From: Pelagibius marinus
Lineage (GTDB): Bacteria > Pseudomonadota > Alphaproteobacteria > Kiloniellales > Kiloniellaceae
Direction: 5' to 3'
DNA: 64,000 bases
NCBI RefSeq assembly: GCF_014925385.1
Contig: NZ_JACSDK010000001.1
Location: 248,001 to 312,000, forward strand
The notes beneath the pieces are model-generated. The model had not been told where the DNA came from. It did not search any database and saw only the letters and a program-made list of their open reading frames with translations. The position numbers were made by a program, and so were the translations under genes. Below, in pieces: positions 46,130-56,007 of this stretch. Positions within the stretch are counted from its first letter, which is position 1; each line of letters starts with the position of its first letter.

Positions 46130-47395
46130 CTAGCCCTCCGCCGCCGCGACCTGCGGCGCGGCGCTCACCGCCGCGTCGTCGTCGCCCACGTCATCGCCAA
46201 GCACCTGCACGATGCGGTTGAGGCCTTCCTCGGTGGTCGCGGCGTCATAGACCAGGGCGACGCGGATGTAGCGCGCCCCGGGATTGACGCCGTCGGGTCC
46301 CGGCTCGCTCATGTAGCCGCCGGGCACCACGCGCACGCCGGCTTCGCGCCACAGCTTCAAGGCCGCGGCTTCGCCGTCGCCGACGTCGAGCCACAGGAAG
46401 AAGCCGCCGTCGGGTTTGCGGAAGCCGAAGCGGTTGCCGAGGATGCGCGCGGCCAGTTCGAAGTTGCGGCGGTAGTAGTCGCGGTTGGCCTCGACGTGCG
46501 CCTCCTCGCGCCACAGCCGGGTGCCGGCGGCGAGGATCGGCAGCGACACCCCGGCACCGCCGACGCGCAGGGCGGCGTCCAGTTTGTCGATCAGGGCAGC
46601 GTCGCCGGCGGCGAAGCCGCAGCGCAGGCCCGGCGCGGAGGACCGCTTGGAGAGGGAATGGAAGGCCAGGACATGGTCCAGGGCGCCGCCGCTCTCGGCG
46701 ATGACCTCCAGAACCCCCGCCGGCGGCGTCGTGTCGTAGATCTCCGCGTAGCACTCGTCGAAGCCGACGATGAAGTCGTGGCGGCGGGCCAGCGCGACGA
46801 GGCGGGCCAGGTAGGCGCGGTCGGCGGCCGCGCCCTGCGGGTTGGCCGGGGAGTTCAGGAAGCAGAAGACCGCGCGGTCCAGCACCGCGGGATCGAGCGC
46901 GCCGTAGTTCGGCATGAAGCCGGTCGCGGCGGTCGCCGGCACGAAGACCGGCTCGGCGCCCATGGCCACGGCCGCGCCGGCGTAGACGTGGTAGAAGGGG
47001 TTGGGCATGAGGATGACCGGCGGTGCGCCGTCCCCCTTGCCCTCGACCGCGTGTTCCTGCACCGCCGAGACCACCGCGAAGAACAGGCCCTCACGGCTGC
47101 CCGGCAGCGGCAGGACGTGGCGCTGCGGATCGATCATGCCCTGGGGCAGGCCGTAGCGGCGGGTCAGCCAGTCGGCGCAGGCGCCGTTGTATGCCGCGGT
47201 GCCGCGCGGCGGCGGATAGCTCGACCACTTCGCCGCGGCGCCGACGATCTCCTCGGTCACGAAGGCCGGGGGCTGGTTCTTCGGCTCGCCGATCGACAGC
47301 AGGATCGGCGTGTCGTGGCCGGCCGGATGGGCATCCAGCAGGCGGCTCAGCCTGGCGAAGGGGTGGAAGGCTTGAAAGCTGCGGCGTTCGGGCAA
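46130..47395 (-). CDS. dapC: Class I/II aminotransferase, DapC-like
   Basis: A 421-residue PLP enzyme of fold type I. The PLP lysine is in FHSLSKRSSAPGLRCGF, the exact block seen in N-succinyldiaminopimelate aminotransferases, and FLNSPANPQGA supplies the Asn. GFDECYAEIYD has the Asp and Tyr that contact PLP. DapC acts in lysine and peptidoglycan precursor synthesis. The only start near the family N-terminus is TTG at 47395; the upstream ribosome site is weak. It is transcribed toward ftsK-lolA with 3 bp before ftsK. Confidence 0.85.
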   Translation of the reverse strand: MPERRSFQAFHPFARLSRLLDAHPAGHDTPILLSIGEPKNQPPAFVTEEIVGAAAKWSSYPPPRGTAAYNGACADWLTRRYGLPQGMIDPQRHVLPLPGSREGLFFAVVSAVQEHAVEGKGDGAPPVILMPNPFYHVYAGAAVAMGAEPVFVPATAATGFMPNYGALDPAVLDRAVFCFLNSPANPQGAAADRAYLARLVALARRHDFIVGFDECYAEIYDTTPPAGVLEVIAESGGALDHVLAFHSLSKRSSAPGLRCGFAAGDAALIDKLDAALRVGGAGVSLPILAAGTRLWREEAHVEANRDYYRRNFELAARILGNRFGFRKPDGGFFLWLDVGDGEAAALKLWREAGVRVVPGGYMSEPGPDGVNPGARYIRVALVYDAATTEEGLNRIVQVLGDDVGDDDAAVSAAPQVAAAEG

Positions 47396-47663
47396 GACGG
47401 CTCGGTTCCGAATGGTTTCCTGGAATTGCTCCCGGGAGTTCTCCCCCGGGGGTTCCTCCCGGCGGGCCCATCGTCGGCGTCGGTCACCCCCCGCCGAAAC
47501 CGGCGGTGATGACCATGGCGGTGCGGCGCTGCTTCGCGCGGCGGTACAAAACGCAAACGACTCCGGCGGATTCTATCTGCGCCGCCGGGGCGCGACAAGC
47601 CTTGGCCCAAGGCGTCCCGGGCGGCGGCAGGGGCAAGGCTAGGGGCGAAATGTGGCAGAAAAA

Positions 47664-47711
47664 GAGGCCCCAAAAATAAGACCCCAAAAAAGAGGCCCCA
47701 AAAAAGAGGCC
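47664..47711. repeat. 14-bp tandem repeat with A6 tracts
   Basis: Units begin at 47664, 47678, 47692 and 47706 (partial) with exact 14-bp spacing. Unit 3 is GAGGCCCCAAAAAA; unit 2 has two substitutions in its first eight bases and unit 1 ends in T. On the minus strand they form three successive CT6-type tracts directly after the amtB hairpin. Confidence 0.8.
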
Positions 47712-47732
47712 TGGGAGCGATGGCTCCCAGGC
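47709..47732 (-). terminator. Terminator of glnK-amtB
   Basis: GCCTGGGAGC (47709-47718) pairs with GCTCCCAGGC (47723-47732) across GATG. On the minus strand it is followed by CTCTTTTTTGGGG and further T-tracts. It lies about 90 bp past the amtB stop. Confidence 0.85.
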
Positions 47733-47818
47733 CCAGTCTTGGCAGAGGATAATCGTGTTCCTGGAGGAGCTCGATTATCAGGTGGGTTTCGGAGAAACCC
47801 GGTCAGAGGGAAATCCCT

Positions 47819-49186
47819 CTAGAGCGATTGCGACCCGTGGCCGAACTCGGGATAGGCTTCCATCCCCAGTTCCGCCTTGTCGAGACCCATCTCTTCGGCT
47901 TCCTCGTCGACGCGCAGGCCGACGGTGTACTTCAGGACGAGCCAGACGATGGCGCTGGTCACGATCATGAAGATGCCGACCGCGACGATGCCGATGACCT
48001 GCGTCACCAGGCTGCCGCCGCCGAAGATGCCGACCGCCAGGGTGCCCCAGATGCCGGCCACCAGGTGGGCGGAGATGGCGCCGACCACGTCGTCGATCTT
48101 CAGCTTGTCGATCAGCGGCACGGCGAAGACCACCAGCGCGCCACCGATGCCGCCGACGATGATCGACAGGAAGTGGTTCTGCAGGTCCGGACCGGCGGTG
48201 ATCGCGACCAGGCCGCCGATGGCACCGTTGAGGGCCATGGTCAGGTCGATCTTCTTGTAGATCAGCTGGGTCAGGATCATCGCGGCCACCACGCCGGCGC
48301 AGGCCGCCATGTTGGTGTTCACGTAGACGATGGCCATGGCCGAGGCGTCGAGGGCCGAGCCCAGGGCGAGCTGTGAGCCGCCGTTGAAGCCGAACCAGCC
48401 GAGCCACAGGATGAAGGTGCCCAGGGTGGCCAGCGGCAGGTTGGCGCCCGGCATGGGGTGCACGGAGCCGTCGGCGCCGAACTTGCCCTTACGCGGGCCC
48501 AGGATGATGGCGCCCACCAGGGCCGCCCAGCCGCCCACGGAGTGGACGATGGTCGAGCCGGCGAAGTCGGAGAAGCCCATCTCGCTGAGCCAGCCGCCAC
48601 CCCAGGTCCAGGCGCCCTGGATCGGGTAGAGGAAGGCGGTCAGGATGACCACGAAGATCATGAAGGGCCAGTACTTGATGCGCTCGGCCAGGGTGCCCGA
48701 GACGATCGAGGCGGCCGTGGCGACGAAGACCATCTGGAAGAACCAGTCGGACATCACCGAGTAGCCGTTGTCGGTCACCGCGGCGATCAGCTCCGGCGTC
48801 GCCTCGTCGGCGCCCAGCAGCGCCAGTTCAGCCGAGCTCGTGTTGTAGAGCAGGCTGAAGGAGCCGATGTAGCCCGAAACGTCGACGTACATCAGGTTGT
48901 AGCCGATGACGTAGTAGCAGATGCCGGCGACCGAATAGAGCGCGATGTTCTTCAGGCAGATGGTCGCGGTGTTCTTGGTGCGCACCAGGCCGGATTCCAG
49001 CATGGCGAAGCCGGCGGCCATCCACATGACCAGGAAGCCGGATACCAGGAACGCAAAGGTGTTGAAGACGAAAGCCGTCTCTGCGGAGACCTCCGCGCGG
49101 GCCGGCGCGCTGGCGACCAGCACAGCTGCGGCGGCGAGGCCCGCGAGGCCAAGCTTGCGGCCGAAAGAAGTGCCCATAACTCTCAT
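47819..49186 (-). CDS. amtB: Ammonium transporter AmtB
   Basis: AmtB forms a trimeric ammonium channel of the inner membrane. The 455-residue protein has a signal-like N-terminus (LAAAAVLVASAPARA) and about 11 membrane helices. The twin pore histidines are in FAGSTIVHSVGGWAALVGA and ISAHLVAGIWGTL. The family block FVFNTFAFLVSGFLVMWMAAGFAMLESGLVRTKNT contains the ammonium-recruitment region. It lies 15 bp downstream of glnK and is regulated with it, as usual. Confidence 0.97.
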   Translation of the reverse strand: MRVMGTSFGRKLGLAGLAAAAVLVASAPARAEVSAETAFVFNTFAFLVSGFLVMWMAAGFAMLESGLVRTKNTATICLKNIALYSVAGICYYVIGYNLMYVDVSGYIGSFSLLYNTSSAELALLGADEATPELIAAVTDNGYSVMSDWFFQMVFVATAASIVSGTLAERIKYWPFMIFVVILTAFLYPIQGAWTWGGGWLSEMGFSDFAGSTIVHSVGGWAALVGAIILGPRKGKFGADGSVHPMPGANLPLATLGTFILWLGWFGFNGGSQLALGSALDASAMAIVYVNTNMAACAGVVAAMILTQLIYKKIDLTMALNGAIGGLVAITAGPDLQNHFLSIIVGGIGGALVVFAVPLIDKLKIDDVVGAISAHLVAGIWGTLAVGIFGGGSLVTQVIGIVAVGIFMIVTSAIVWLVLKYTVGLRVDEEAEEMGLDKAELGMEAYPEFGHGSQSL

Positions 49187-49201
49187 TTCCCTAAATCCCT
49201 T

Positions 49202-49942
<741 letters not shown>

Positions 49943-51283
49943 ATGGCACAGGACGAGGCAGCCCCGAAAACAGGGTCGCGGGACGCGGAAGTGCTGGTCG
50001 CAGGGGGCGGCATGGTGGGCCTGGCCTTCGCCGTGGCCCTGGCCGAGGCCGGGCTGGAGGTCGTGGTGGTCGACCACATGGATCCGGCGCAGTTCCGTGA
50101 GGAGGCCTTCGACGGCCGCTCCTCGGCCATCGCCCGGGGCTCGCAGCAGGCCCTGGAGGTGTTGGGGCTGTGGCAGGACATGCTGCCGGCGGCCGCGCCG
50201 ATCCTCGACATCCGCATCTCCGACGGGCGTTTAGGCACCTTGCGGCGCGGCGGCGCCTCGGCGCTGCACCTGCACTTCGCCAGCGAGGACGTGGCGCAGG
50301 ATACGCCGGAGGCGGGGGCTGCCCCCCGGCCGCTGGGCTACATCGTCGAGAACACGGCGATCCGGCGCGCCGGCCTGGACAGGGTGCGTGACTTGAAGAC
50401 CCTCGATTTCCGCGCGCCCGCGCAGCTCGCCGGGGTGACGCGCGGTTCGGGCGGCGTCGAGGCGCGCCTGGCCGACGGTTCGGTGATCAAGGCGCGCCTG
50501 CTGGTCGCCGCCGACGGGCGCCGCTCGGCCCAGCGCGAGGCGGCGGGCATCAAGGTGATGGAGATCGACTACGGCCAGACCGCCATCGTCGCCACCGTCG
50601 CCCACAGCCGGCCGCACCACGGCGTGGCGCACGAGCATTTCCTGCCTTCGGGTCCCTTCGCCCTGCTGCCGATGACCGATGCCCCCGGCGAAAGGAAAGA
50701 GGGCGAGAAGGGCGAGACGGTACACCGCTCCTCCCTGGTGTGGACGGAGAAACGCCACCTGGTGGCGGCCATGATGGCGGTCGACGACGCGGCCTTCGCC
50801 GCGGAGCTGCAGCGCCGCTTCGGCGACTCCCTGGGCCGGCTTTCGCTGTGGGGCGGGCGGCGCTGGTCCTATCCGTTGTCGCTGCTGCACGCCGAACGCT
50901 ACATCGACACGCGCCTGGCGCTGATCGGCGACGCGGCGCACGGTATCCACCCCATCGCCGGGCAGGGCCTGAACCTGGGTCTGCGCGACGTGGCGGCGCT
51001 GGCGGAGTGCATCGTCGATGCCCGCCGCCTGGGCCTCGACATCGGCAGCGCCACGGTGCTGGAGCGCTATCAGCGCTGGCGGCGCTTCGACAACATGGCG
51101 CTCATCGCCGCGACCGATTCCCTCAACCGGCTGTTCTCCAACGACCTGCCGCCGGTGCGTCTGCTGCGCGACCTGGGCCTCGCCGCGGTGAACCGCGTGC
51201 CGCCGCTGAAGCGCTTCTTCATGCGCCACGCCATGGGCCTGGTCGGCGATCTGCCGCGTCTGGTAAAGGGCGAAGCGCTTTAG
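49943..51283 (+). CDS. UbiH/UbiF/COQ6-family FAD-dependent hydroxylase
   Basis: These monooxygenases hydroxylate the ring of ubiquinone precursors. The 446-residue protein has the FAD motif VLVAGGGMVGLAFAVALAEAG, the DG-type motif LLVAADGRRSAQR and the C-terminal GDAAHGIHPIAGQGLNLGLRDVAALAE that defines the Ubi hydroxylases. Which ring position it acts on cannot be told. ATG at 49943 follows AGGAAGGA; the frame open from 49805 is excluded because it lacks family similarity. Confidence 0.92.
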   Translation: MAQDEAAPKTGSRDAEVLVAGGGMVGLAFAVALAEAGLEVVVVDHMDPAQFREEAFDGRSSAIARGSQQALEVLGLWQDMLPAAAPILDIRISDGRLGTLRRGGASALHLHFASEDVAQDTPEAGAAPRPLGYIVENTAIRRAGLDRVRDLKTLDFRAPAQLAGVTRGSGGVEARLADGSVIKARLLVAADGRRSAQREAAGIKVMEIDYGQTAIVATVAHSRPHHGVAHEHFLPSGPFALLPMTDAPGERKEGEKGETVHRSSLVWTEKRHLVAAMMAVDDAAFAAELQRRFGDSLGRLSLWGGRRWSYPLSLLHAERYIDTRLALIGDAAHGIHPIAGQGLNLGLRDVAALAECIVDARRLGLDIGSATVLERYQRWRRFDNMALIAATDSLNRLFSNDLPPVRLLRDLGLAAVNRVPPLKRFFMRHAMGLVGDLPRLVKGEAL

Positions 51284-51325
51284 TCAAAGAAAGTCAAGGG
51301 CGGGGAAGGTCAAGGGCGGGACGTT

Positions 51326-52555
51326 CTAGATCTCCCGGCCCAGCAGCGCCTCTTCCAGGGGGAAGGTCGACAGCAGTTCCGCGCCGTTCCCGGTGATCAG
51401 CACCTGCTGCTCCAGTTTGACACCCTCGTGGCCGCCTTCCTCGCCGATGTAACTCTCGACGCAGACCGCCATGCCGGCCTCGAAGACACCGTCATAGCCG
51501 GCGGCGTCGTAGTCCTGCAGGTAGACCACGGCGGGATACTCGTCGCAGAGGCCGACGCCGTGCACCACGACGGAATAGCGGTTGGCAGCGCAGCTTGCCG
51601 GCAGCTTCCAGGCGCGCTCGGCCAGCTCGCGGTAGCCGAGGCCGGGTTTCAGGAGTTCCATGTTGAACTGGATCTGCTCGGCGGCCAGGCGGTAGAGGCG
51701 GCGCTGCTCGTGGCTCGCCTTGCCGTCGCCGCAGAGGAAGGCGCGCGAGACGTCGGCGCAGTAGCCGTAGGGGCCGATCATGTCACTGTCGAAGCTGACC
51801 ATGTCGCCGGCTTCGATGATCCCCTCGCCGCATTCGTGGAACCAGGGATTGCTGCGCCCACCGGCGGCCAGCAGCCGGGTCTCGATCCACTCGCCGCCCT
51901 CAGCGGCGTTCACCTGGTTCAGGATCGACCACAGCGCGTTCTCGCTCATGCCGGGGACGAGGGCTTCGCGCATCGCGCCCATGGCCCGGGCGCAGACGGC
52001 GACCGAGGCGCGCAGGCAGGCGATTTCTTCCGGCCCTTTCAGGCGGCGCGCGCGCTCCAGCACTTCCTGGCCGTCGAAGACCTCGATGCCCTCGGCCCGC
52101 AGCGCGGCTATGCCGCGGAAGTCGCACTTGTCGACGGCGAGGCGCCGGTTGCCGGCGCCGTGGCGGGCGACCAGGTCGGCGATCTCCGCCGCCCAGCGCC
52201 CGGCGAGTTCCGCGCCCCGCTCGCCGGCGGCGAAGTAGTGCCAGGCCACGGCGGGGCGCACCTCGGCAATCACCTCGTTGCCGGCGGAGAGGTGGCTGCA
52301 GTTGTGAAAGTCGAAGAGCACCAGCGGCCCTTCGGCGGGCACGAAGACATAGCGCACCGCGTTGTGCAGGCACCACACCGCCATGTTGCGGGAGTCGCAG
52401 GCGTAGCGGACGTTGATGGGGTCGTAGAGCAGGGCGCCGGCGTAGTCGCGTGCCGTCAGCTCATCGCGCAGCCGCGCCAGGCGCCAGGCGCGCAGCGCCG
52501 GCAGGTCGATCTCACGGTCTGCGAGACGTTCGGAATTGAGGCTGTCGGGCGCCAT
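51326..52555 (-). CDS. M24-family protein similar to DMSP lyase DddP
   Basis: A 409-residue creatinase-fold (M24) protein. The five metal ligands are present: Asp in SFDSDMIG, Asp in CADVSRAF, His in VVHGVGLCDEYP, and Glu in VESYIGEEGG and VKLEQQV. Whole blocks resemble my recollection of DddP, the DMSP lyase of marine roseobacters: DPINVRYACDSRNM, GGEWIETRLLAAGGRSNPWFHECG and HGVGLCDEYP. The proposed catalytic Asp of DddP (HGVGLCD) and the Tyr five residues before the His are conserved. It is a little shorter than DddP. Otherwise it would be an aminopeptidase-P-like protein. Confidence 0.8.
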   Translation of the reverse strand: MAPDSLNSERLADREIDLPALRAWRLARLRDELTARDYAGALLYDPINVRYACDSRNMAVWCLHNAVRYVFVPAEGPLVLFDFHNCSHLSAGNEVIAEVRPAVAWHYFAAGERGAELAGRWAAEIADLVARHGAGNRRLAVDKCDFRGIAALRAEGIEVFDGQEVLERARRLKGPEEIACLRASVAVCARAMGAMREALVPGMSENALWSILNQVNAAEGGEWIETRLLAAGGRSNPWFHECGEGIIEAGDMVSFDSDMIGPYGYCADVSRAFLCGDGKASHEQRRLYRLAAEQIQFNMELLKPGLGYRELAERAWKLPASCAANRYSVVVHGVGLCDEYPAVVYLQDYDAAGYDGVFEAGMAVCVESYIGEEGGHEGVKLEQQVLITGNGAELLSTFPLEEALLGREI

Positions 52556-52678
52556 GGCACGGCCTCCCCTTGACTGATGCGGCGCTTCAGCTTCGCATGT
52601 CTTGGGGGCAAGCCGTCTTGCCGCCCCGCGACACGGGGCAGGGCGGAATTACGCTAGCGATCGGGTTTGCGTCGGGCG

Positions 52679-53098
52679 TTAGGGATCGCGGCTGAGGCCC
52701 TTGGCGGCCAGGTTCTCGAGATAGGCCTGCCAGAGGGCGTCCTGGTCGCGGCCCAGGCGGTAGAGGTACTGCCAGGAGAAGATGCCGCTGTCGTGCAGGT
52801 CGTCGAACTTGATGCGCACCGCGTAGTTGCCCACCGGCACGATCTCCATGATGCCGACGTGGCGGCGTCCGGCGACGGTCTGCTTCTGGCCGGGCCCGTG
52901 GCCCTGCACCTCGGCCGAGGGGCTCTCGACGCGCAGCAGTTCGGCCGGATAGGTGAAGCTCTCGCCGCTGTCGAAGGCGACGTGCAGCGTCTTGTCCCCG
53001 GCGCTGTAGCGGATCTCCGTCGGCCAGTGCTCGGTGTCGAAGCCCTGGGCGGACTCTTCCTGCAGGACCTTGCCTCCAGACGCCGAATTGTCAGTCAT
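52679..53098 (-). CDS. DUF971-domain protein
   Basis: A 139-residue protein matching the gamma-butyrobetaine-hydroxylase-like N-terminal domain (DUF971): [44 protein letters not shown], then [28 protein letters not shown]. The family is linked to iron-sulfur metabolism in some reports. It starts inside the last codons of the Trm112-like gene (8-nt overlap). Confidence 0.88.
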   Translation of the reverse strand: MTDNSASGGKVLQEESAQGFDTEHWPTEIRYSAGDKTLHVAFDSGESFTYPAELLRVESPSAEVQGHGPGQKQTVAGRRHVGIMEIVPVGNYAVRIKFDDLHDSGIFSWQYLYRLGRDQDALWQAYLENLAAKGLSRDP

Positions 53099-53270
53099 CG
53101 ATCTGGCGGGCCTCGTCGACCAGCATGATCGGGATGCCGTCGCGGATCGGGTAGGCGAGATGCGCCTGGCGGCTGATCAGTTCCTGCGCCTCGGCATCGT
53201 AGTCCAGCGGCCCCTTGGTCAGCGGGCAGACCAGAATTTCCAGCAGCTTGGGATCGACGGTGTGGGTCAT
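53091..53270 (-). CDS. Trm112-family small protein
   Basis: A 59-residue protein starting [22 protein letters not shown] and ending [21 protein letters not shown], the full Trm112p-like pattern with the single CPxxxG block kept. Bacterial members are small stabilising partners of other proteins. GCCCCCTTCGGGGGC (53285-53299) forms a hairpin just upstream, between it and the Lon-domain gene, and could reduce transcription through the operon. Confidence 0.9.
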   Translation of the reverse strand: MTHTVDPKLLEILVCPLTKGPLDYDAEAQELISRQAHLAYPIRDGIPIMLVDEARQIDD

Positions 53271-53306
53271 GGGCTTGTCCTGACGCCCCCTTCGGGGGCC
53301 TTGGGG

Positions 53307-53966
53307 TCAGTGGTGCTTGCTCTCGGTCGCGCCGTCGTGGTCGTGGGTGGCCATTTCCATGATGGCGGTCAGCGCCTCGGCGCGCTCGGTGAGCGTCATG
53401 GATTCCAAGAGCGCCTGCTTCTCCGGCGCGCCCAGCGGGCAGATCATCGCCAGCGAGGTCACCAGGCGCTCGTCGCTGGTCTGCTCGATGGCTTCCCAGT
53501 CGCCTTCGATGGAGTTGGCCTCGAAGTAGGCGTTCAGCACCTTCACCAGGCGCTCTCGGTCGATCTCGCCCTTGTCCTCGCTCATGTCCTCGGCGAAGCG
53601 CGTGTAGTCCGGCTCCACCAGGCGATAGCTGCCGGACGGCAGCTCGCGCGTCACGTCGAAGCGGATGAGGCCCGACAGCGTCACCAGGTAGCGACCGTCG
53701 TCGGTTTCGTTGAAGGAGGTCACGCGCCCGACGCAGCCGGTCTCGTAGACCTTCGGCGTCTCCTCGTCGCGGCACTCCTCGCAAGGCTGGATCATGCCGA
53801 TCAGCCGGTTGCTCGCCATGGCGTCGTCGAACATCGCCAGGTAGCGCGGCTCGAAGATATTGAGCGGCAGGCGCCCGCCGGGCAGCAGCAGCACGCCTTC
53901 CAGCGGGAAGATCGGTAGGACCTTCGGCAGGTCTTCGAAAGCAGGATCGAAGGCGGTGCGGCTCAT
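53307..53966 (-). CDS. Lon-substrate-binding-domain protein
   Basis: A 219-residue protein made of the Lon N-terminal domain without ATPase or protease: PKVLPIFPLEGVLLLPGGRLPLNIFEPRYLAMFDDAMA, with GCVGRVTSFNETDDGRYLVTLSGLIRFDV after it. A CEEC pair lies near residue 65. The tail is His/Asp-rich (ATHDHDGATESKHH). Stand-alone domains of this kind are common beside thioredoxin-like genes in alphaproteobacteria; the role is unclear. Confidence 0.9.
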   Translation of the reverse strand: MSRTAFDPAFEDLPKVLPIFPLEGVLLLPGGRLPLNIFEPRYLAMFDDAMASNRLIGMIQPCEECRDEETPKVYETGCVGRVTSFNETDDGRYLVTLSGLIRFDVTRELPSGSYRLVEPDYTRFAEDMSEDKGEIDRERLVKVLNAYFEANSIEGDWEAIEQTSDERLVTSLAMICPLGAPEKQALLESMTLTERAEALTAIMEMATHDHDGATESKHH

Positions 53967-53993
53967 GAGAACATCTGGCTATGCCAACCGGGG

Positions 53994-54938
53994 TCAGGCG
54001 AACAGCAGGGAGGACAGTTGCCGCCGGGTCTCGATGGTCAGCGGATCGGTCGGCCCCCAGGCCTCGAAGAAGGTGACCAGCTGCTTGCGCGCGCCTTCCT
54101 CGTTCCAGTTGCGGTCGCGGCGGATGATCTCCAGCAGCTCGTCGGCGGCGGCCTGGCGCTGGTTGGCACCGTGCAGGGCCATGGCCAGGTCGAAGCGTGC
54201 CTGGTGATCGTTGTGGTCGGCGGCGACCTTTTCCATCAGCTGCGGGATCTCGCCGGCATCGGCGGCCTGTTCCTGCAGGTTGATCTGCGCGGCGACCGAG
54301 GCGAAGGCGGGATCGGCGCGCATCTTGTCGTCCAGGCCCTCGTAGACCTCCCGCGCGGTGTCGAGATCGTCCTTGGCCAGGTAGCAGGCGATCAGCCCGG
54401 CCAGGGCCGCGGCATTCTCCGCGTCGTGCTGCAGCACCTGGCTGTAGATGGCTGCGGCGGTGTCGGCATCGCCGGCTTCCAGCGCCCCCTGGGCCTGCTC
54501 GAGGGCCTGCTCGATGGGGCTCGGCCCCTGGCCCGCGGCACCGGCCTGGCGCAGCCGCTCGACGAAGGCCTTGATCTCGCTTTCCGGCTGCGCGCCCTGG
54601 AAGCCGTCGACCGGCTGGCCCTGGAAGAAGGCGTAGACCGTGGGGATCGACTGGATGCGCAGCTGGGCGGCGAGCTGCTGGTTCTCGTCGACGTTGATCT
54701 TGACCATGCGCACGGCGCCGCCGGCTGCCTTCACCGCGTTTTCCAGCATCGGGCCAAGCTGCTTGCAGGGGCCGCACCAGGGCGCCCAGAAGTCGACGAT
54801 CACCGGCACCGTCATGGAGGCGTCGATGACGTCGTGAGCGAAAGCCTGCTGGTCGCTGTCCTTGATGGCGTCGGCGCCGGCCTGTCCTGCGCCCCCGGGG
54901 CCGCCAGGGCCGTTGGGTCCGCCGATGATCGGTTCCAT
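53994..54938 (-). CDS. Thioredoxin-TPR protein (CnoX/YbbN-like)
   Basis: A 314-residue protein with an N-terminal thioredoxin domain and a C-terminal TPR-like region. The active site is WCGPC (Cys55, Cys58), and the cis-Pro is in RIQSIPTVYAF. The second half (about 145-314) repeats helix pairs such as AAIYSQVLQHDAENAAALAGLIACYLAKDDLDTAREVYEGL. YbbN/CnoX guards substrates of GroEL and DnaK under chlorine stress, though E. coli CnoX lacks the CxxC pair. A Gly/Pro-rich leader begins the protein. Confidence 0.9.
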   Translation of the reverse strand: MEPIIGGPNGPGGPGGAGQAGADAIKDSDQQAFAHDVIDASMTVPVIVDFWAPWCGPCKQLGPMLENAVKAAGGAVRMVKINVDENQQLAAQLRIQSIPTVYAFFQGQPVDGFQGAQPESEIKAFVERLRQAGAAGQGPSPIEQALEQAQGALEAGDADTAAAIYSQVLQHDAENAAALAGLIACYLAKDDLDTAREVYEGLDDKMRADPAFASVAAQINLQEQAADAGEIPQLMEKVAADHNDHQARFDLAMALHGANQRQAAADELLEIIRRDRNWNEEGARKQLVTFFEAWGPTDPLTIETRRQLSSLLFA

Positions 54939-55086
54939 ACCTATGTTCCGTTCTGACTGCTGAATTTACGTCCCGCCGCCGGGGTTTCCGGCCGCCGTGG
55001 ACAGTTCCACACCATAAATGGCGGCTTTCGGGTCCGAGGGCAAGCCCACCCGCCCCAAAGGGGCCGTTTCCCGGGGCCTTTCGGGC

Positions 55087-55617
55087 CTAGCCGGCGGCGC
55101 CCATGTCCAGCATCTGGGGGGCGTGGCCCTCGGCTTCCAGGAAGCGGACCAGGTTCTCGGGCGAGACCGCGGTGGTCATGGTGTTGACCAGGGGGTGGCA
55201 GTTCACCGGCCCGCCGTCCATGACGCCCGTGTCCAGCACCATGGTGACCTCGTGGTTCTTGTCGTTGATCACCGCGAAGGGGGTTACCGAGCCCGGCAGC
55301 ACGCCCAGGTAGGTCATCAGGCGCTCGGCGCTGCCGAAGGAGAAGCGTCCGGCCTCCAGGCGCTGGCCCAGGGCCTTCAGGTCGACCTCGCGGTCCTCCA
55401 GGCAGGTGACCAGCCACATCCTGCCCTTCTTGTTGCGCAGGAAGAGGTTCTTGATGTGGGAGCCGGGCAGCTCGCCGCGCAGGGCCTTGGCCTCCTCCAC
55501 CGTGAAGACCGGCGGGTGGGTCACGGTCTGGGCGGTGATGCCCAGCTCTTCCAGGCGCGCCAGCAGCGCCTCGGGCGAGGTCGGCAGGGTGGCCTCAGCG
55601 CTCTCAGTCTCGGACAT
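55087..55617 (-). CDS. Prolyl-tRNA deacylase-like protein (ProXp-ala/YbaK family)
   Basis: Enzymes of this family clear mischarged alanyl-tRNA-Pro. The 176-residue protein has the family blocks HPPVFTVEEAKALRGELPGSHIKNLFLRNKKG, VDLKALGQRLEAGRFSFGSAERLMTYLGVLPGSVTPFAVIND and the final GPVNCHPLVNTMTTAVSP. The ATG at 55617 gives the standard N-terminus. It stands as a single leftward gene. Confidence 0.92.
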   Translation of the reverse strand: MSETESAEATLPTSPEALLARLEELGITAQTVTHPPVFTVEEAKALRGELPGSHIKNLFLRNKKGRMWLVTCLEDREVDLKALGQRLEAGRFSFGSAERLMTYLGVLPGSVTPFAVINDKNHEVTMVLDTGVMDGGPVNCHPLVNTMTTAVSPENLVRFLEAEGHAPQMLDMGAAG

Positions 55618-55876
55618 GATCGTCTACCTTTTCCGGTGCTTTTTCCAGAACCCCTTCGCAGCCTGGGGCCGTAGCAGACTGGCGGCGGTTTGTCACCCTG
55701 CCGGGCGCGATTCGGGCCGCTCTGGAGCCGGTTTTCCCTCTATTTTCCGGGCTTTTAAGTCTTGAGTAGCACTCAGCGCCTAGTCTGGTCCCCGGCCCTT
55801 CCCGGGGTGGCTTCCGGCCGCCTCAATGAGGGGCTTGCAAAGTCCTCAGAAAGCGGGTATCCACCCGCTCTCCGGT

Positions 55877-55951
55877 GCGGGCGTAGCTCAGGGGTAGAGC
55901 ACAACCTTGCCAAGGTTGGGGTCGTGAGTTCGAATCTCATCGCCCGCTCCA
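55877..55951 (+). tRNA. tRNA-Gly(GCC)
   Basis: The acceptor arms GCGGGCG (55877-55883) and CGCCCGC (55941-55947) pair fully. D-arm GCTCAGGGGTAGAGC, anticodon stem CAACC/GGTTG with loop TTGCCAA (anticodon GCC), and T-arm GTGAG-TTCGAAT-CTCAT are all present. CCA is encoded (55949-55951). A terminator follows after 30 bp. Confidence 0.97.
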
Positions 55952-55981
55952 ATTTCCCGCCTTTGGGCGGGGTAAGTGCAG

Positions 55982-56007
55982 AAAAGGCGGCCTTCGGGCC
56001 GCCTTTT
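55982..56007 (+). terminator. Terminator of tRNA-Gly, left flank of the island
   Basis: AAAAGGCGGCC-TTCG-GGCCGCCTTTT: a perfect 11-bp stem with a UUCG loop. A near-identical copy, including neighbouring bases, is at 61425. Confidence 0.9.

Larger units (their letters stand above)
47396..47818. other. Intergenic region with amtB terminator and repeats
   Basis: About 423 bp with no gene. It holds the upstream region of the aminotransferase, a 14-bp tandem A-tract repeat and the amtB terminator hairpin. Confidence 0.5.
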
